Source: Oscillospiraceae bacterium (GTDB lineage Bacteria; Bacillota; Clostridia; Oscillospirales; QAMX01). From it: DNA of 64,000 nt. The notes beneath the pieces were generated by a model. It was given only the letters and a program-made list of their open reading frames with translations, made no database searches and was not told the origin of the DNA. This document shows positions 1 through 7,560 of the stretch, in pieces (positions within the stretch are counted from its first letter, which is position 1; the number at the start of each line of letters is the position of its first letter). The stretch is from the NCBI GenBank assembly GCA_015067825.1, contig SVLQ01000006.1:62001-126000 (forward strand), given 5' to 3'. The position numbers were made by a program, and so were the translations under genes.

Positions 1-1356
1 GCGCTGGTCGGTCTGAAAGCCGAAGCGGAGTACGCTCCGTTTGAACCGTGGGACGAATTTGCCGATTCCTGTCACGACTGCGGCATCTGTTTCGACGGCG
101 AATTTAGCGCGTTCGGCGAGATCGCCTATGATGTTACGGTCGCATTCCCGATGAGCACGCCGATCAACGTTGGCGCAACGCTGGTGGAGGTCACCGTGCC
201 GATCAACGATTTCTACGTCTCTCTCGGCCCTGACGGCCGCGCCGCTCCGCGTTTTGGCCTCGGCGAATGCCCCTACCGCCGTTACCGCACGGAGGTGAAG
301 GTCACCAGCAAATACGGTGAGATCTACGGCGCAGAGGTTTTCGCGCAGTACCCCGACGGTCGCTCGGAAATGAAATGGACGGATGAATTCGGCTATGCCG
401 TATTCTGGTTACCTGCGGGTCAAAACTGGCTGGATACAAAATACAACGAACGTGTCACCGGTGATTATTACCCGATTGCCGCCAAGCCCGGAAAAGTGGA
501 GCTCGAGTTGGAATTTGACCAGAGAGTTGTGATTGCGTGTAATTTTTTAGATACCGACTACTCGCAGGAGCATCCTTCTGCCGTCAACGTAATACCGGAA
601 GCATTCGGAGATATCTATGAACAATTGGTTTCAAAATATCCGCAAGCGGAAATCTACGGTATTACCGACGAAAATTACAATGCTTTTATCAATACGTGGT
701 GGGATGGAATAACTGTTTTTGCATTTACCCTTTATAAGTATAGAGAATTTCTGCCGGAGCTTAATTTGCGCCCGGGCGATATACTGGTTTGTTTGACTGT
801 GAACCATGATAAAATGGTGACGGATGGCTACGCTTTAGACGGCAGAAACAGTAAGCTTGAACTCCCACCCTATGAGTATGACGGCTACGGTTGGTTTCGG
901 GCTAAAGTATACATGGCGGTCAATTCATGGGAAGACGAGACAGAGCTTTACACGATCGGAGATGTAGGCTATAGCTTGGAGACTGACCGATCCACTTCTT
1001 TCCTTCCGGAGGTTCATTGGCTGAAAGCCGGCGGCGAGGAACGAGTTTTGACCAGAGTGTATTTCAAGGGAACCAATGACTCGGGTTATATGGAATGTAC
1101 GGATTTCTTTGATGAAATTTCGTATAGTTTTGATGACGTATATTATGAATCGGCACCTGAAATCGACTATTGGACCGGCAGGGAAGTCCTTGAGACGGAT
1201 TTGTGGGAATGGGATGCTCAATATAACGTCGTCGTTTCTCACACGCGGGAAAAAAACTACTACTACGAGGAAAACTACAACTCTTGGGGTGATGCGCTAA
1301 TCAGCTACAGCATGGACTGTCTGATATCGCACATCGACCGCGCACTTATTCACTAA
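1..1356 (+). CDS. C-terminal part of a large beta-rich protein of unknown function (5' end outside window)
   Basis: The reading frame is open from the first base, so the protein begins upstream; the first internal ATG (151) has no clear ribosome binding site and is not taken as the start. At least 451 residues are visible, starting ALVGLKAEAE. The first part resembles repeated beta-sandwich or carboxypeptidase-regulatory-like modules (AEVFAQYPDGRSEMKWTDEFGYAVFWLPAG), which suggests an extracellular or cell-wall protein. No transmembrane segment or sorting signal is visible at the C-terminus (DRALIH-stop). Base composition changes inside the gene: roughly the first 430 bases are GC-rich like the neighbours, the rest is clearly more AT-rich. 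I do not recognise the family. Confidence 0.7.
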   Translation, partial: ALVGLKAEAEYAPFEPWDEFADSCHDCGICFDGEFSAFGEIAYDVTVAFPMSTPINVGATLVEVTVPINDFYVSLGPDGRAAPRFGLGECPYRRYRTEVKVTSKYGEIYGAEVFAQYPDGRSEMKWTDEFGYAVFWLPAGQNWLDTKYNERVTGDYYPIAAKPGKVELELEFDQRVVIACNFLDTDYSQEHPSAVNVIPEAFGDIYEQLVSKYPQAEIYGITDENYNAFINTWWDGITVFAFTLYKYREFLPELNLRPGDILVCLTVNHDKMVTDGYALDGRNSKLELPPYEYDGYGWFRAKVYMAVNSWEDETELYTIGDVGYSLETDRSTSFLPEVHWLKAGGEERVLTRVYFKGTNDSGYMECTDFFDEISYSFDDVYYESAPEIDYWTGREVLETDLWEWDAQYNVVVSHTREKNYYYEENYNSWGDALISYSMDCLISHIDRALIH

Positions 1357-1376
1357 ACACTTGCAAAAATATAAAA

Positions 1377-1413
1377 GGGGCTGCTGTAGGTTTTCCAAAC
1401 CTGCAGCAGCCCC
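1377..1413. terminator. Bidirectional rho-independent terminator between convergent genes
   Basis: A 17-bp stem (1377-1393 with 1397-1413, one imperfect pair) has a 3-base loop. The T-rich tract is best on the minus strand (TTTTATATTTTT), so it mainly ends the small minus-strand gene at 1447-1602, but it can also end the plus-strand gene. Confidence 0.85.
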
Positions 1414-1446
1414 TTGCTTTGACAAATTCCATTGACGGATCAGCGC

Positions 1447-1602
1447 TTACATCAGCGAGGTCTTGATAAACAGCGCGTAGACGATGATCGCCAGCGTGCC
1501 CACGGAGGCGAGCGCCAGCCACAGCCAATAGCCGAGACGCGCGCAGTACGCCTTGAGCTTGGTGAAAAGATTCAATTTAACTTCCGCGCGGTTTTCTTCC
1601 AT
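1447..1602 (-). CDS. Small single-pass membrane protein (51 aa)
   Basis: A 51-residue reading frame runs from the ATG at 1602 to a TAA at 1447. It has GGAGG ten bases upstream of the start, a promoter-like sequence just before that and a terminator just after. The protein has a polar, charged N-terminus (MEENRAEVKLNLFTKLKAYC) followed by one hydrophobic helix (about residues 26-46, WLWLALASVGTLAIIVYALF) and a short tail KTSLM. No family is recognised. It lies downstream of the SpoIIQ-like gene on the same strand, 109 bases apart. The regulatory signals on both sides make a real gene likely despite its size. Confidence 0.6.
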   Translation of the reverse strand: MEENRAEVKLNLFTKLKAYCARLGYWLWLALASVGTLAIIVYALFIKTSLM

Positions 1603-1634
1603 AGCCGTTGTCCTCCATCGCTGATCGTAGCTCT

Positions 1635-1663
1635 ATTCTACACTATTTTCGCCTGCAACACAA
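1635..1663 (-). promoter_or_regulatory. Putative sigma-A promoter of the 51-aa membrane protein gene
   Basis: On the minus strand TTGTGT (1658-1663) lies 17 bases from TAGAAT (1635-1640), 33 bases before the start codon. Confidence 0.5.
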
Positions 1664-1711
1664 GAGCCCGGCGCAAATGTTTGCAGAAAGTTCACACCGT
1701 TGCCCGCCGCC

Positions 1712-2491
1712 CTATTCGCCGGGCAGATAGTAGCTGGGGTCGACGGCGCTGCCGCTCTTGCGCATCTCAAAATGCAGGTGCGGGCCGTCGAGCGATTCAA
1801 AGATCGCCGTCTCGCCGACGCAGCCGATGACCGTTCCGGCGGTGACGGAATCGCCGATCGTAACGTCCAGCCCCTCGGCCAGACCGCAGTAGACCGAGGT
1901 CAGGCCGTCGAGGTGCAAAATCTCTACGGTCAGACCGGCAAAATAATCCTTGTAGACCGCGCTGACCGTGCCCGGCGCCACCGCGCACACCGCCTCACCC
2001 GCAGCCGCGGCGATATCGAGCCCGGTGTGCACGCGCCAATCGTCCATCGTCGGGTTGTAGACGGGGATCGAATCGGAGTACCCGCGGATCACCTCGCCGG
2101 CGAGCGGACGCATATAAAAGACCTTTGCCACCGTCATCGGCGGCTTGGATGTTGCCGGCGGTTCGGTCGACGGAGCTGCGGTCACGTTGGGGATCACCGT
2201 CTGGCCGTTGACCTCGCCGGCCTCGGCAGTCGTTTTCGGCGGTCTGGTCGCCAGCGCAACGCCCGAGTACGGTACGGTGGTGGAAAGTCCGAGATCGGGG
2301 ATCTCCGGGATCTCGGGGACGGAAGACTGATTGCTGAGAGAAAAGATCACATAGCCGGATACTCCGATCGCCGCAAGGCACAGGAGCAGGACTATGTAAA
2401 AGCCCTTTCCCAAAATAAATTTTCCCGCGCGGCGCAGCGTGAGCTCACCCTTGGAACCGCTCTGCTCGCCCGGTTTTTGCTGATTGTTCAA
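1712..2491 (-). CDS. Membrane-anchored M23 (LytM) peptidase-family protein, SpoIIQ-like
   Basis: Predicted 259-residue protein: a charged cytoplasmic N-terminus, one membrane segment (about residues 30-52, FYIVLLLCLAAIGVSGYVIF), a Thr/Pro-rich linker, and a C-terminal M23 domain. The zinc-site motifs are present: HTGLD (H and D ligands) and the HLHFE motif near the end. The start is TTG, placed nine bases after a strong AGGAGGTG. One membrane anchor plus an external LytM domain is the SpoIIQ architecture, where the protein joins the engulfment channel with SpoIIIAH; here the zinc motif looks complete, as in clostridial SpoIIQ. No spoIID or spoIIID neighbour is seen, so a general cell-wall endopeptidase is an equal alternative. 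Confidence 0.8.
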   Translation of the reverse strand: MNNQQKPGEQSGSKGELTLRRAGKFILGKGFYIVLLLCLAAIGVSGYVIFSLSNQSSVPEIPEIPDLGLSTTVPYSGVALATRPPKTTAEAGEVNGQTVIPNVTAAPSTEPPATSKPPMTVAKVFYMRPLAGEVIRGYSDSIPVYNPTMDDWRVHTGLDIAAAAGEAVCAVAPGTVSAVYKDYFAGLTVEILHLDGLTSVYCGLAEGLDVTIGDSVTAGTVIGCVGETAIFESLDGPHLHFEMRKSGSAVDPSYYLPGE

Positions 2492-2511
2492 GAAAATACA
2501 CCTCCTGACGC

Positions 2512-2540
2512 TATTATTTCCGCGCTTGCGGCAAATATAC
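2512..2540 (-). promoter_or_regulatory. Possible sigma-F-type sporulation promoter upstream of the SpoIIQ-like gene
   Basis: On the minus strand GTATA (2536-2540) is followed after 14 bases by GGAAATAATA (2512-2521), which fits the Bacillus sigma-F -10 pattern GGnnAnAnTR. The spacing is one base shorter than usual, and the transcript would start very close to the ribosome binding site, so this is tentative. Confidence 0.25.
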
Positions 2541-2560
2541 CGTCGGGAGGTGTGGTTTTT

Positions 2561-3148
2561 TTATTTTGATTTCTTTTTCTTGGCCGCGTATTGCAGCTGC
2601 CGCCGCTCGGCCGCTAAAATCGCGTATCCCGCTTCGTGCGCGACACGCACACCGCCGAAAATCGCCTCGAGCTTATTTTTGTACCAAAGCTCGCGCTTGA
2701 CGACCATCACGAGCCTGCCGCCCAGCTTGAGGCGGTTGAAGCCCTTTTCGATAAAGTGCTTGGCGACGGCAAAATCGGTGTGGTACGGCGGATTGGAGAG
2801 GATGAGGTCGAACCCCGCCGCATCGATCGCCTGAAATCCGTCCGAAAGGCAGACCGTGCCGCTCACGCCGTTGGCCGCGAGCGTCTTCTTCGCCGTTTCC
2901 ACGGCCGCCGGATCGACGTCGGCGAGCCACGCCTCCGCGCCGCACATGGCCGCGTAGGTGCCGACCACGCCGGTGCCGCAGCCGAGGTCCAAGATCTTCA
3001 TGCCGGGTGCGATCTCGATGTGGGCGAGCATCGCCGCCGTGCCCGCGTCCAGCCCGCGCGGCGAAAAAAGCGCGGCATCCGAGCAGACAAACAACCGCTT
3101 GCCGCAAATTTCGGCCTCGTATCCGATTTGTTTTCCGATTTCTTCCAT
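2561..3148 (-). CDS. Class I SAM-dependent methyltransferase, RsmC/RlmG-like
   Basis: 195 residues from the ATG at 3148 (preceded by AAGGGGA). Motif I is ILDLGCGTGVVG (about residues 50-61) and the catalytic/target-base motif is NPPYH (about 117-121), the combination of the MTS domain (PF05175) in 16S rRNA guanine-N2 methyltransferases RsmC and in RlmG. The tail is Lys-rich (AAKKKKSK), suiting RNA binding. Clostridial relatives of this single-domain length are usually annotated as RsmC-like with unproven substrate. The gene begins only 10 bases after the upstream GH29-like gene ends, so they are probably co-transcribed. A longer frame from 3220 exists but overlaps that gene and lacks a ribosome binding site. 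Confidence 0.85.
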   Translation of the reverse strand: MEEIGKQIGYEAEICGKRLFVCSDAALFSPRGLDAGTAAMLAHIEIAPGMKILDLGCGTGVVGTYAAMCGAEAWLADVDPAAVETAKKTLAANGVSGTVCLSDGFQAIDAAGFDLILSNPPYHTDFAVAKHFIEKGFNRLKLGGRLVMVVKRELWYKNKLEAIFGGVRVAHEAGYAILAAERRQLQYAAKKKKSK

Positions 3149-3158
3149 CGTTTTCCCC

Positions 3159-4079
3159 TTATGTGTTGGCGGCAAGGATCGCTGAGACCTTGCGCAGCGT
3201 TTCGATCTGCACAGGGTCAAAGACCCCGTCGGGATAGATCACGACGTCGATTGTCAGCGCACAGCCAACATTCCTGAGACGTCGCATATAGTCGGCGAGA
3301 TAGGCCGCGTCGTGCTTGACGCCGGGCATACACCAGGAATTCCAGTTGTTGTCGCCTTCAGGCGGCAGACCGAGTGGGATCAACATATGTGCCTGCGATC
3401 CATCGATCATACCGACTTCGGGCACGAAATCGAAGTCCACACGTTCACCGCAGGTAAAGTCTTCGTTTTGGTAGTATTTGGCGATACCGTGCTCTGCCAC
3501 GCCGCCGTTCAATGCGACCATAGCGTCGGGATTGCCAGCTTTGATCGCCGATTCGTAGAGTGAAAGCAACTCATTATCGTAGCCGAAATAGTCGTAGCAG
3601 CCATCGATCCACCAGCCCTTGACCAGGTCGCCGTAGCGCAGACTGTATTCGCGCAGAACATCCGCCCATTTTTCGACGAAGGCACGCCCCATACCGTCGT
3701 GGCGGTCCTCTGGGATATCAAAGCGCGGCGCGATTGTTTTGTCTTTGTGCGGACCGTCGCCGGTATAATACAGGTAGAGGTCAATCCCGTATTTTTTTAG
3801 CTCCGTTCCCAGCTCCAGCGGGATATCGCGCAGAGCGCAGGCCTCACCGGGTACCGTTCCGGCAATTTTATCGTAGGTGGCGTTGGGGGCAAGCATATGG
3901 CGAGTCCCTTGCATCATCGTGATACAGTAGTACGACGCACCGGTTTCGGCAATGCGCGCAGCTATTGCAGGAATATCGAGCGCGTTCGTGTTGCCGATCC
4001 AATCGGTGTTGCCGTGAACACCGTAGAGATAATGGGTGAATAAACCGAAGTATCCTTTCAGCAAATTTCCTTTCGCCAT
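3159..4079 (-). CDS. Putative GH29-like glycoside hydrolase (alpha-L-fucosidase-related)
   Basis: 306 residues, start ATG at 4079 with GGAGG nine bases upstream; longer upstream frames have no ribosome binding site. The sequence reads as a lone TIM barrel: YYCITMMQGTRHMLAPNATY near the N-terminus, then LYYTGDG, EYSLRYGDLVKGWWIDG (about residue 150) and a late CALTIDVVIYPDG strand. The WWIDG segment lies where GH29 fucosidases carry the aspartate nucleophile (WFDG), and the spacing of YYTGDG and the ending RKVSAIL resemble that clan. It lacks the C-terminal beta-sandwich of classical fucosidases and has no signal peptide, so it would act in the cytoplasm. The substrate is unknown; the family call is inference. 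Confidence 0.6.
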   Translation of the reverse strand: MAKGNLLKGYFGLFTHYLYGVHGNTDWIGNTNALDIPAIAARIAETGASYYCITMMQGTRHMLAPNATYDKIAGTVPGEACALRDIPLELGTELKKYGIDLYLYYTGDGPHKDKTIAPRFDIPEDRHDGMGRAFVEKWADVLREYSLRYGDLVKGWWIDGCYDYFGYDNELLSLYESAIKAGNPDAMVALNGGVAEHGIAKYYQNEDFTCGERVDFDFVPEVGMIDGSQAHMLIPLGLPPEGDNNWNSWCMPGVKHDAAYLADYMRRLRNVGCALTIDVVIYPDGVFDPVQIETLRKVSAILAANT

Positions 4080-4139
4080 CAAAACGCCTCCGTTTTCGTC
4101 TGAATCCTTGACCAGTAGTATCATATCTGCTATGCGAAT

Positions 4140-4168
4140 ATTATACTGTAAATTCCGACTTTTTGCAA
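4140..4168 (-). promoter_or_regulatory. Sigma-A promoter for the GH29-like/methyltransferase genes
   Basis: TTGCAA (4163-4168), a 17-base spacer, then a perfect TATAAT (4140-4145) on the minus strand, about 60 bases upstream of the start codon at 4079. Confidence 0.8.
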
Positions 4169-4340
4169 GAGACCGCCTTTTTCCCTTGCACGGAAAGCAG
4201 CTGCGTTCCCAAGCATATTGCCGAGCAAACTGAGTTTTTCGGCAGCTATTGCGCACATGGCGTACTGGAAACAGCACTTTGGGAAGCGCTGCAGAGACGC
4301 GGTCTTCACCGATTTTTTTCGCTAAATTCGGGGCGATTGC

Positions 4341-4369
4341 TTGCAATCATTGCGGTTCTGTGTTAAACT
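4341..4369 (+). promoter_or_regulatory. Putative promoter of the isomerase/dehydrogenase operon
   Basis: TTGCAA (4341-4346), 17 bases, TAAACT (4364-4369), about 87 bases before the first gene. The divergent gap 4080-4455 holds this and the opposing promoter. I see no gene or clear operator in the 170 bases between the two. Confidence 0.5.
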
Positions 4370-4455
4370 ATACTCAACGCATACCCCTCCGGAAATGCGC
4401 GGTGTTTTGCCGCCCGCAACCCTCATTGATATCGAAAGAAAAGGTGGATATTATT

Positions 4456-5217
4456 ATGGAAATTGGCATTCAGCTTTATTCTGTCCGCAACTATATGCAC
4501 AACGTCGACGAGATCAAATCGACGCTCGCGAAGGCTCGCGAATGCGGTTACACCTGTGTGGAAACCGCCGGTTATGCCGGTCTGGACGTTGTGACCTTCA
4601 ATAACCTCCTCAAAGAAGCCGATCTGAAAGCGGTTTCGATGCACATCGGTCTGGAACGCGTGAACGACGAAGACGTTCTGCCGGCGCTCTGCGAAGAACT
4701 GGAAGTGTTTGGCGCAACCGAATGCTGCGTGCCGGGCATTCCGTGGGAATACTACCGCCACACCAAGGCCGGCTATCTCGCGTTCGCCGAAATCATGGAA
4801 GAGGCCGCTGTTGAACTGGCGAAAAAGGGCATCAACCTTTCCTACCACAACCACTGCCACGAATTTGAACCGGCTGCGACCTCCTGCGGCGAGCGCTTTA
4901 TCTTCGACAGCACCAAACAGCTGAAAATGCAGCTCGACATCGGCCACTGCTACGCCGCCCGCGAAAACCCGACCGAATGGCTCAACCGTTACAACGACCG
5001 CATCACCACCGTCCACTACAAAGACACGCTCTTTGACGAAAACTACAAGCGCCGCGACGTCGCAATCTGCGAAGGCGAAGTCGACTGGGTCTCGGCGACG
5101 AACGCGATCAAGCGTTCGCCCTGCAAGTACATCATCGTCGAACACGAAGAATTCAACCGCGACGTTTGGGACATCTGCAAGACCTCCTGCGATAACATCA
5201 AGAACCTGCTCAAATAA
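4456..5217 (+). CDS. Sugar phosphate isomerase/epimerase (AP endonuclease family 2 TIM barrel)
   Basis: 253 residues from the ATG at 4456, nine bases after AAGGTGG. It opens with MEIGIQLYSVR and carries ISLYHNHCHEFE-type and MQLDIGHCYAA motifs, which supply His, Glu and Asp ligands of the metal site in the xylose-isomerase-like barrel (PF01261; IolE, IolI, hydroxypyruvate isomerase). GEVDWVSATNAI and IIVEHEEF near the C-terminus match the last barrel strands. The protein is cytoplasmic. It is followed by a PmoA-family protein and a Gfo/Idh/MocA oxidoreductase in one operon, the usual setting for oxidative catabolism of an uncommon sugar or inositol-like compound through a keto intermediate. 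The exact substrate cannot be read from the sequence. Confidence 0.85.
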   Translation: MEIGIQLYSVRNYMHNVDEIKSTLAKARECGYTCVETAGYAGLDVVTFNNLLKEADLKAVSMHIGLERVNDEDVLPALCEELEVFGATECCVPGIPWEYYRHTKAGYLAFAEIMEEAAVELAKKGINLSYHNHCHEFEPAATSCGERFIFDSTKQLKMQLDIGHCYAARENPTEWLNRYNDRITTVHYKDTLFDENYKRRDVAICEGEVDWVSATNAIKRSPCKYIIVEHEEFNRDVWDICKTSCDNIKNLLK

Positions 5218-5245
5218 TTGACCGACCGAAAGGAAGGGATCCACG

Positions 5246-6334
5246 ATGACCATCACCGTTTCTGCCGGGCCGCACGTTCGGAAAAACGCGATCTGCACGG
5301 TCACTTTGACCGAGCCGACGCTTCCGGCCGGTAACTATCTGCTCGTGCCCGAAAAGGGCGCGAAGATCCCCGCTTCGGTACAGGCTTGCGGCGAAGCCGC
5401 CGAGCTCTGCTTCGTGCTCGATTACCTCGGTGCCAACGAAACGATGACCTTTGCCGTCGAAGCGGCCGACACCGCTCCGCGCATGACCGCCGAAGTCACC
5501 GACCGCGGCGTGACCATCGCCGACAACGGCGCATTCGTCACCGAATACTACACCGGCACCGACCTCGCCAAGCCCTACATGGGTCCGTTCACCGACCGCT
5601 ACGGCGCCGACATCACCCGCCTTGATTTCGAGATCAAAGAGCACCCGCATCACCGTTCGCTTTGGGTCTCGCACGGCGACGTCAACGGTGTTGACACCTG
5701 GAACGAACCGCAGGACCGCCACGGCTATATCCGCAACCGGGAGATCACGGATCTCTTCTCGGGCAGCACGTTTGCGGCGTTTACCGTCAAAAACCAATGG
5801 ACCAGCCACGGCGGCGATCCGCTGCTCGACGAAACGACGAGCTACAAGCTCTACGCCACCGATGCGGCGACCACCGTCGTCGACGTTACGATCACGCTGA
5901 CGGCCGCCTACGGCGACGTCACGCTGGGCTCGACCAAAGAAGCCGGCCCGCTGGCCGTCCGCATGGCCGAACCGCTGAAGGTCAACAACACCGGCACGAT
6001 GAAAAACGGTGTCGGCGGCATCAACGAAGATGAGATCTGGATGAAAAAAGCGCCTTGGGTCGATTACTACGGCGTGACCGAAGGCCGAGTCTGCGGTGTG
6101 GCGATGTTCGACAATCCCGAAAACGATCAGTTCCCAACCTACTGGCATGCCCGCGACTACGGCCTGATGGCGGTCAACAACTTCTACCGCGGCGGCGCAA
6201 AGCAGATCGCCGCAGGCGAAGCGATGACGTTTGCCTACCGCGTGGTCTTCCACAACGGCGACACCGAAACCGCCGCCATCGGCGCGATGTACGCCGACTA
6301 CGCCACGCCCGCAGAGATCGCGGTCGAAGCGTAA
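5246..6334 (+). CDS. PmoA-family protein (DUF6807)
   Basis: 362 residues. The ATG at 5246 follows AAAGGAAGGGA. The central block EHPHHRSLWVSHGDVNGVDTW (about residues 131-151), the later KAPWVDYYG and DNPENDQFPTYWHARDYGLMAVNNF are hallmarks of the family named after methane oxygenase PmoA (PF14100, DUF6807), although these proteins are not monooxygenase subunits. Known members are beta-rich, lie beside Gfo/Idh/MocA dehydrogenases and sugar isomerases, and are thought to act on carbohydrates; the conserved His pair could be catalytic or metal-binding. No signal peptide or membrane segment. It is the middle gene of a three-gene operon, 28 bases after the isomerase. Confidence 0.8.
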   Translation: MTITVSAGPHVRKNAICTVTLTEPTLPAGNYLLVPEKGAKIPASVQACGEAAELCFVLDYLGANETMTFAVEAADTAPRMTAEVTDRGVTIADNGAFVTEYYTGTDLAKPYMGPFTDRYGADITRLDFEIKEHPHHRSLWVSHGDVNGVDTWNEPQDRHGYIRNREITDLFSGSTFAAFTVKNQWTSHGGDPLLDETTSYKLYATDAATTVVDVTITLTAAYGDVTLGSTKEAGPLAVRMAEPLKVNNTGTMKNGVGGINEDEIWMKKAPWVDYYGVTEGRVCGVAMFDNPENDQFPTYWHARDYGLMAVNNFYRGGAKQIAAGEAMTFAYRVVFHNGDTETAAIGAMYADYATPAEIAVEA

Positions 6335-6427
6335 AGAAAGCCTCTGTACCTTTACGGGGCGAGTGTCGATCGCTCCGTTTGCAAATACCACCGAGTTGCA
6401 CAAATTTGGAAAGGATGTTTGAACACT

Positions 6428-7471
6428 ATGGAAAAAACTATCGGTTATGCCGTCGTCGGTCTGGGCGTCGGCCATGCGCACGTTGACGGCGCTCTGAGCG
6501 CCAAAGGCGCGAAACTCGTCGCCATCTGCGACCTGCGCGAAGAACGTCTGGCCAAACAGGCTGCGAAGTGCCCCGGCGTCAAGCAGTATACGGACTACGC
6601 TGAAATGCTCAAGGATCCGGAAATCGATATCGTTTCCGTCTGTACCCCCAGCGCCATGCACGCCGATATGGCGATCCAGGCTCTCCGCGCCGGCAAACAC
6701 GTCCTCAGCGAAAAGCCGATGGACATCGTCGTGGATAAGATCCTCGAGATCGGCCGTGTCGCCGAAGAATGCGGCCTGAAGGTTGGCGGCGTCTTCCAGA
6801 ACCGCCGCAACGCCGTTATGGAACCCGTCAAGAAGGCCGTTGAAGAAGGCCGTCTCGGCGAAATCTACACGGGCTTCTTCCGCGTGAACTGGTACCGCTC
6901 CGACGAATACTTCCTCGAAAGCGGCGGCTGGCGCGGCACTTGGGCGATGGATGGCGGCGGTTCGCTGATGAACCAGGCCGTTCACACCGTCGACCTCATG
7001 CAGTGGCTCCTCGGCGACGTCGTTTCTGTCCGTTCGGATATGCGCATCGTCAACCACAACATCGAAACCGAAGACTTCACGACCTCCGTCGTCAAGTTCA
7101 AGAGCGGCGCGATCTGCACCTTTGTTTCCACCACGGCTGCGTACCCGGGCTTCGGTACCGACATCCAGCTGACCGGTACGAAGGGCTCGATCCACGTCGA
7201 CGGTAACAAGCTCGTTGAATGGAAGATCGAAGGCGAAAACATGAAGGAAGAACGCGAAGAAATGCTCGCCAAATACGGCAAAAACGACGGCACGATCGCC
7301 GCCGCCGATGCCACGATCGTCCGCGGCCATGACTTCATGGTCCACGACATGATTGACGCCGTCCGCGAAGACCGCGATCCGTTCGTCACGCCGGTCGAAG
7401 CCGCCAAGGCCGTCCGCATCATCAACGCCATCTACGAATCCGCCCGCACCGGCAAGGAAGTTCTGCTGTAA
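6428..7471 (+). CDS. Gfo/Idh/MocA-family NAD(P)-dependent oxidoreductase
   Basis: 347 residues from the ATG at 6428; an in-frame TTG at 6419 would add three residues and sits closer to the GGAAAGG at 6408, so the start is not certain. The Rossmann motif is YAVVGLGVGHAHV and VAICDLREER gives the acidic residue ending strand 2, which favours NAD. The family signature LSEKPMDI (Lys of EKP, about residue 97) and GGSLMNQAVHTVDLMQWLLG (catalytic His) are intact. Probably oxidises a sugar or cyclitol hydroxyl to a keto form that the isomerase/epimerase at 4456 then handles. It is the last gene of the operon and is followed by a strong terminator. Confidence 0.9.
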   Translation: MEKTIGYAVVGLGVGHAHVDGALSAKGAKLVAICDLREERLAKQAAKCPGVKQYTDYAEMLKDPEIDIVSVCTPSAMHADMAIQALRAGKHVLSEKPMDIVVDKILEIGRVAEECGLKVGGVFQNRRNAVMEPVKKAVEEGRLGEIYTGFFRVNWYRSDEYFLESGGWRGTWAMDGGGSLMNQAVHTVDLMQWLLGDVVSVRSDMRIVNHNIETEDFTTSVVKFKSGAICTFVSTTAAYPGFGTDIQLTGTKGSIHVDGNKLVEWKIEGENMKEEREEMLAKYGKNDGTIAAADATIVRGHDFMVHDMIDAVREDRDPFVTPVEAAKAVRIINAIYESARTGKEVLL

Positions 7472-7495
7472 GCCCTGCCAAACCAACGCACTGAC

Positions 7496-7538
7496 CGGGC
7501 TGCCCTCCAAAAAGAGGGCAGCCCGTTTCCATTTTTAC
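7496..7538 (+). terminator. Rho-independent terminator of the isomerase operon
   Basis: A perfect 12-bp stem (7496-7507 with 7514-7525) with a 6-base A-rich loop is followed by TTTCCATTTTT. Confidence 0.85.
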
Positions 7539-7560
7539 GCCTAAAGGCTGGTGACCACCC

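Noticed and set aside
1432..1830. 132-residue plus-strand frame
   Set aside because: It is antisense to the small membrane protein and SpoIIQ-like gene and lacks any ribosome binding site or domain.
4249..4455. N-terminal extension of the isomerase gene from 4249
   Set aside because: It runs through a promoter-like sequence, does not look like the family N-terminus, and a good ribosome binding site precedes the ATG at 4456.
5210..7510. 766-residue minus-strand frame covering the PmoA and oxidoreductase genes
   Set aside because: The two plus-strand genes have full family motifs, ribosome binding sites and an operon; the antisense frame is a by-product of GC-rich codon use (third-position C/G) and is low-complexity.
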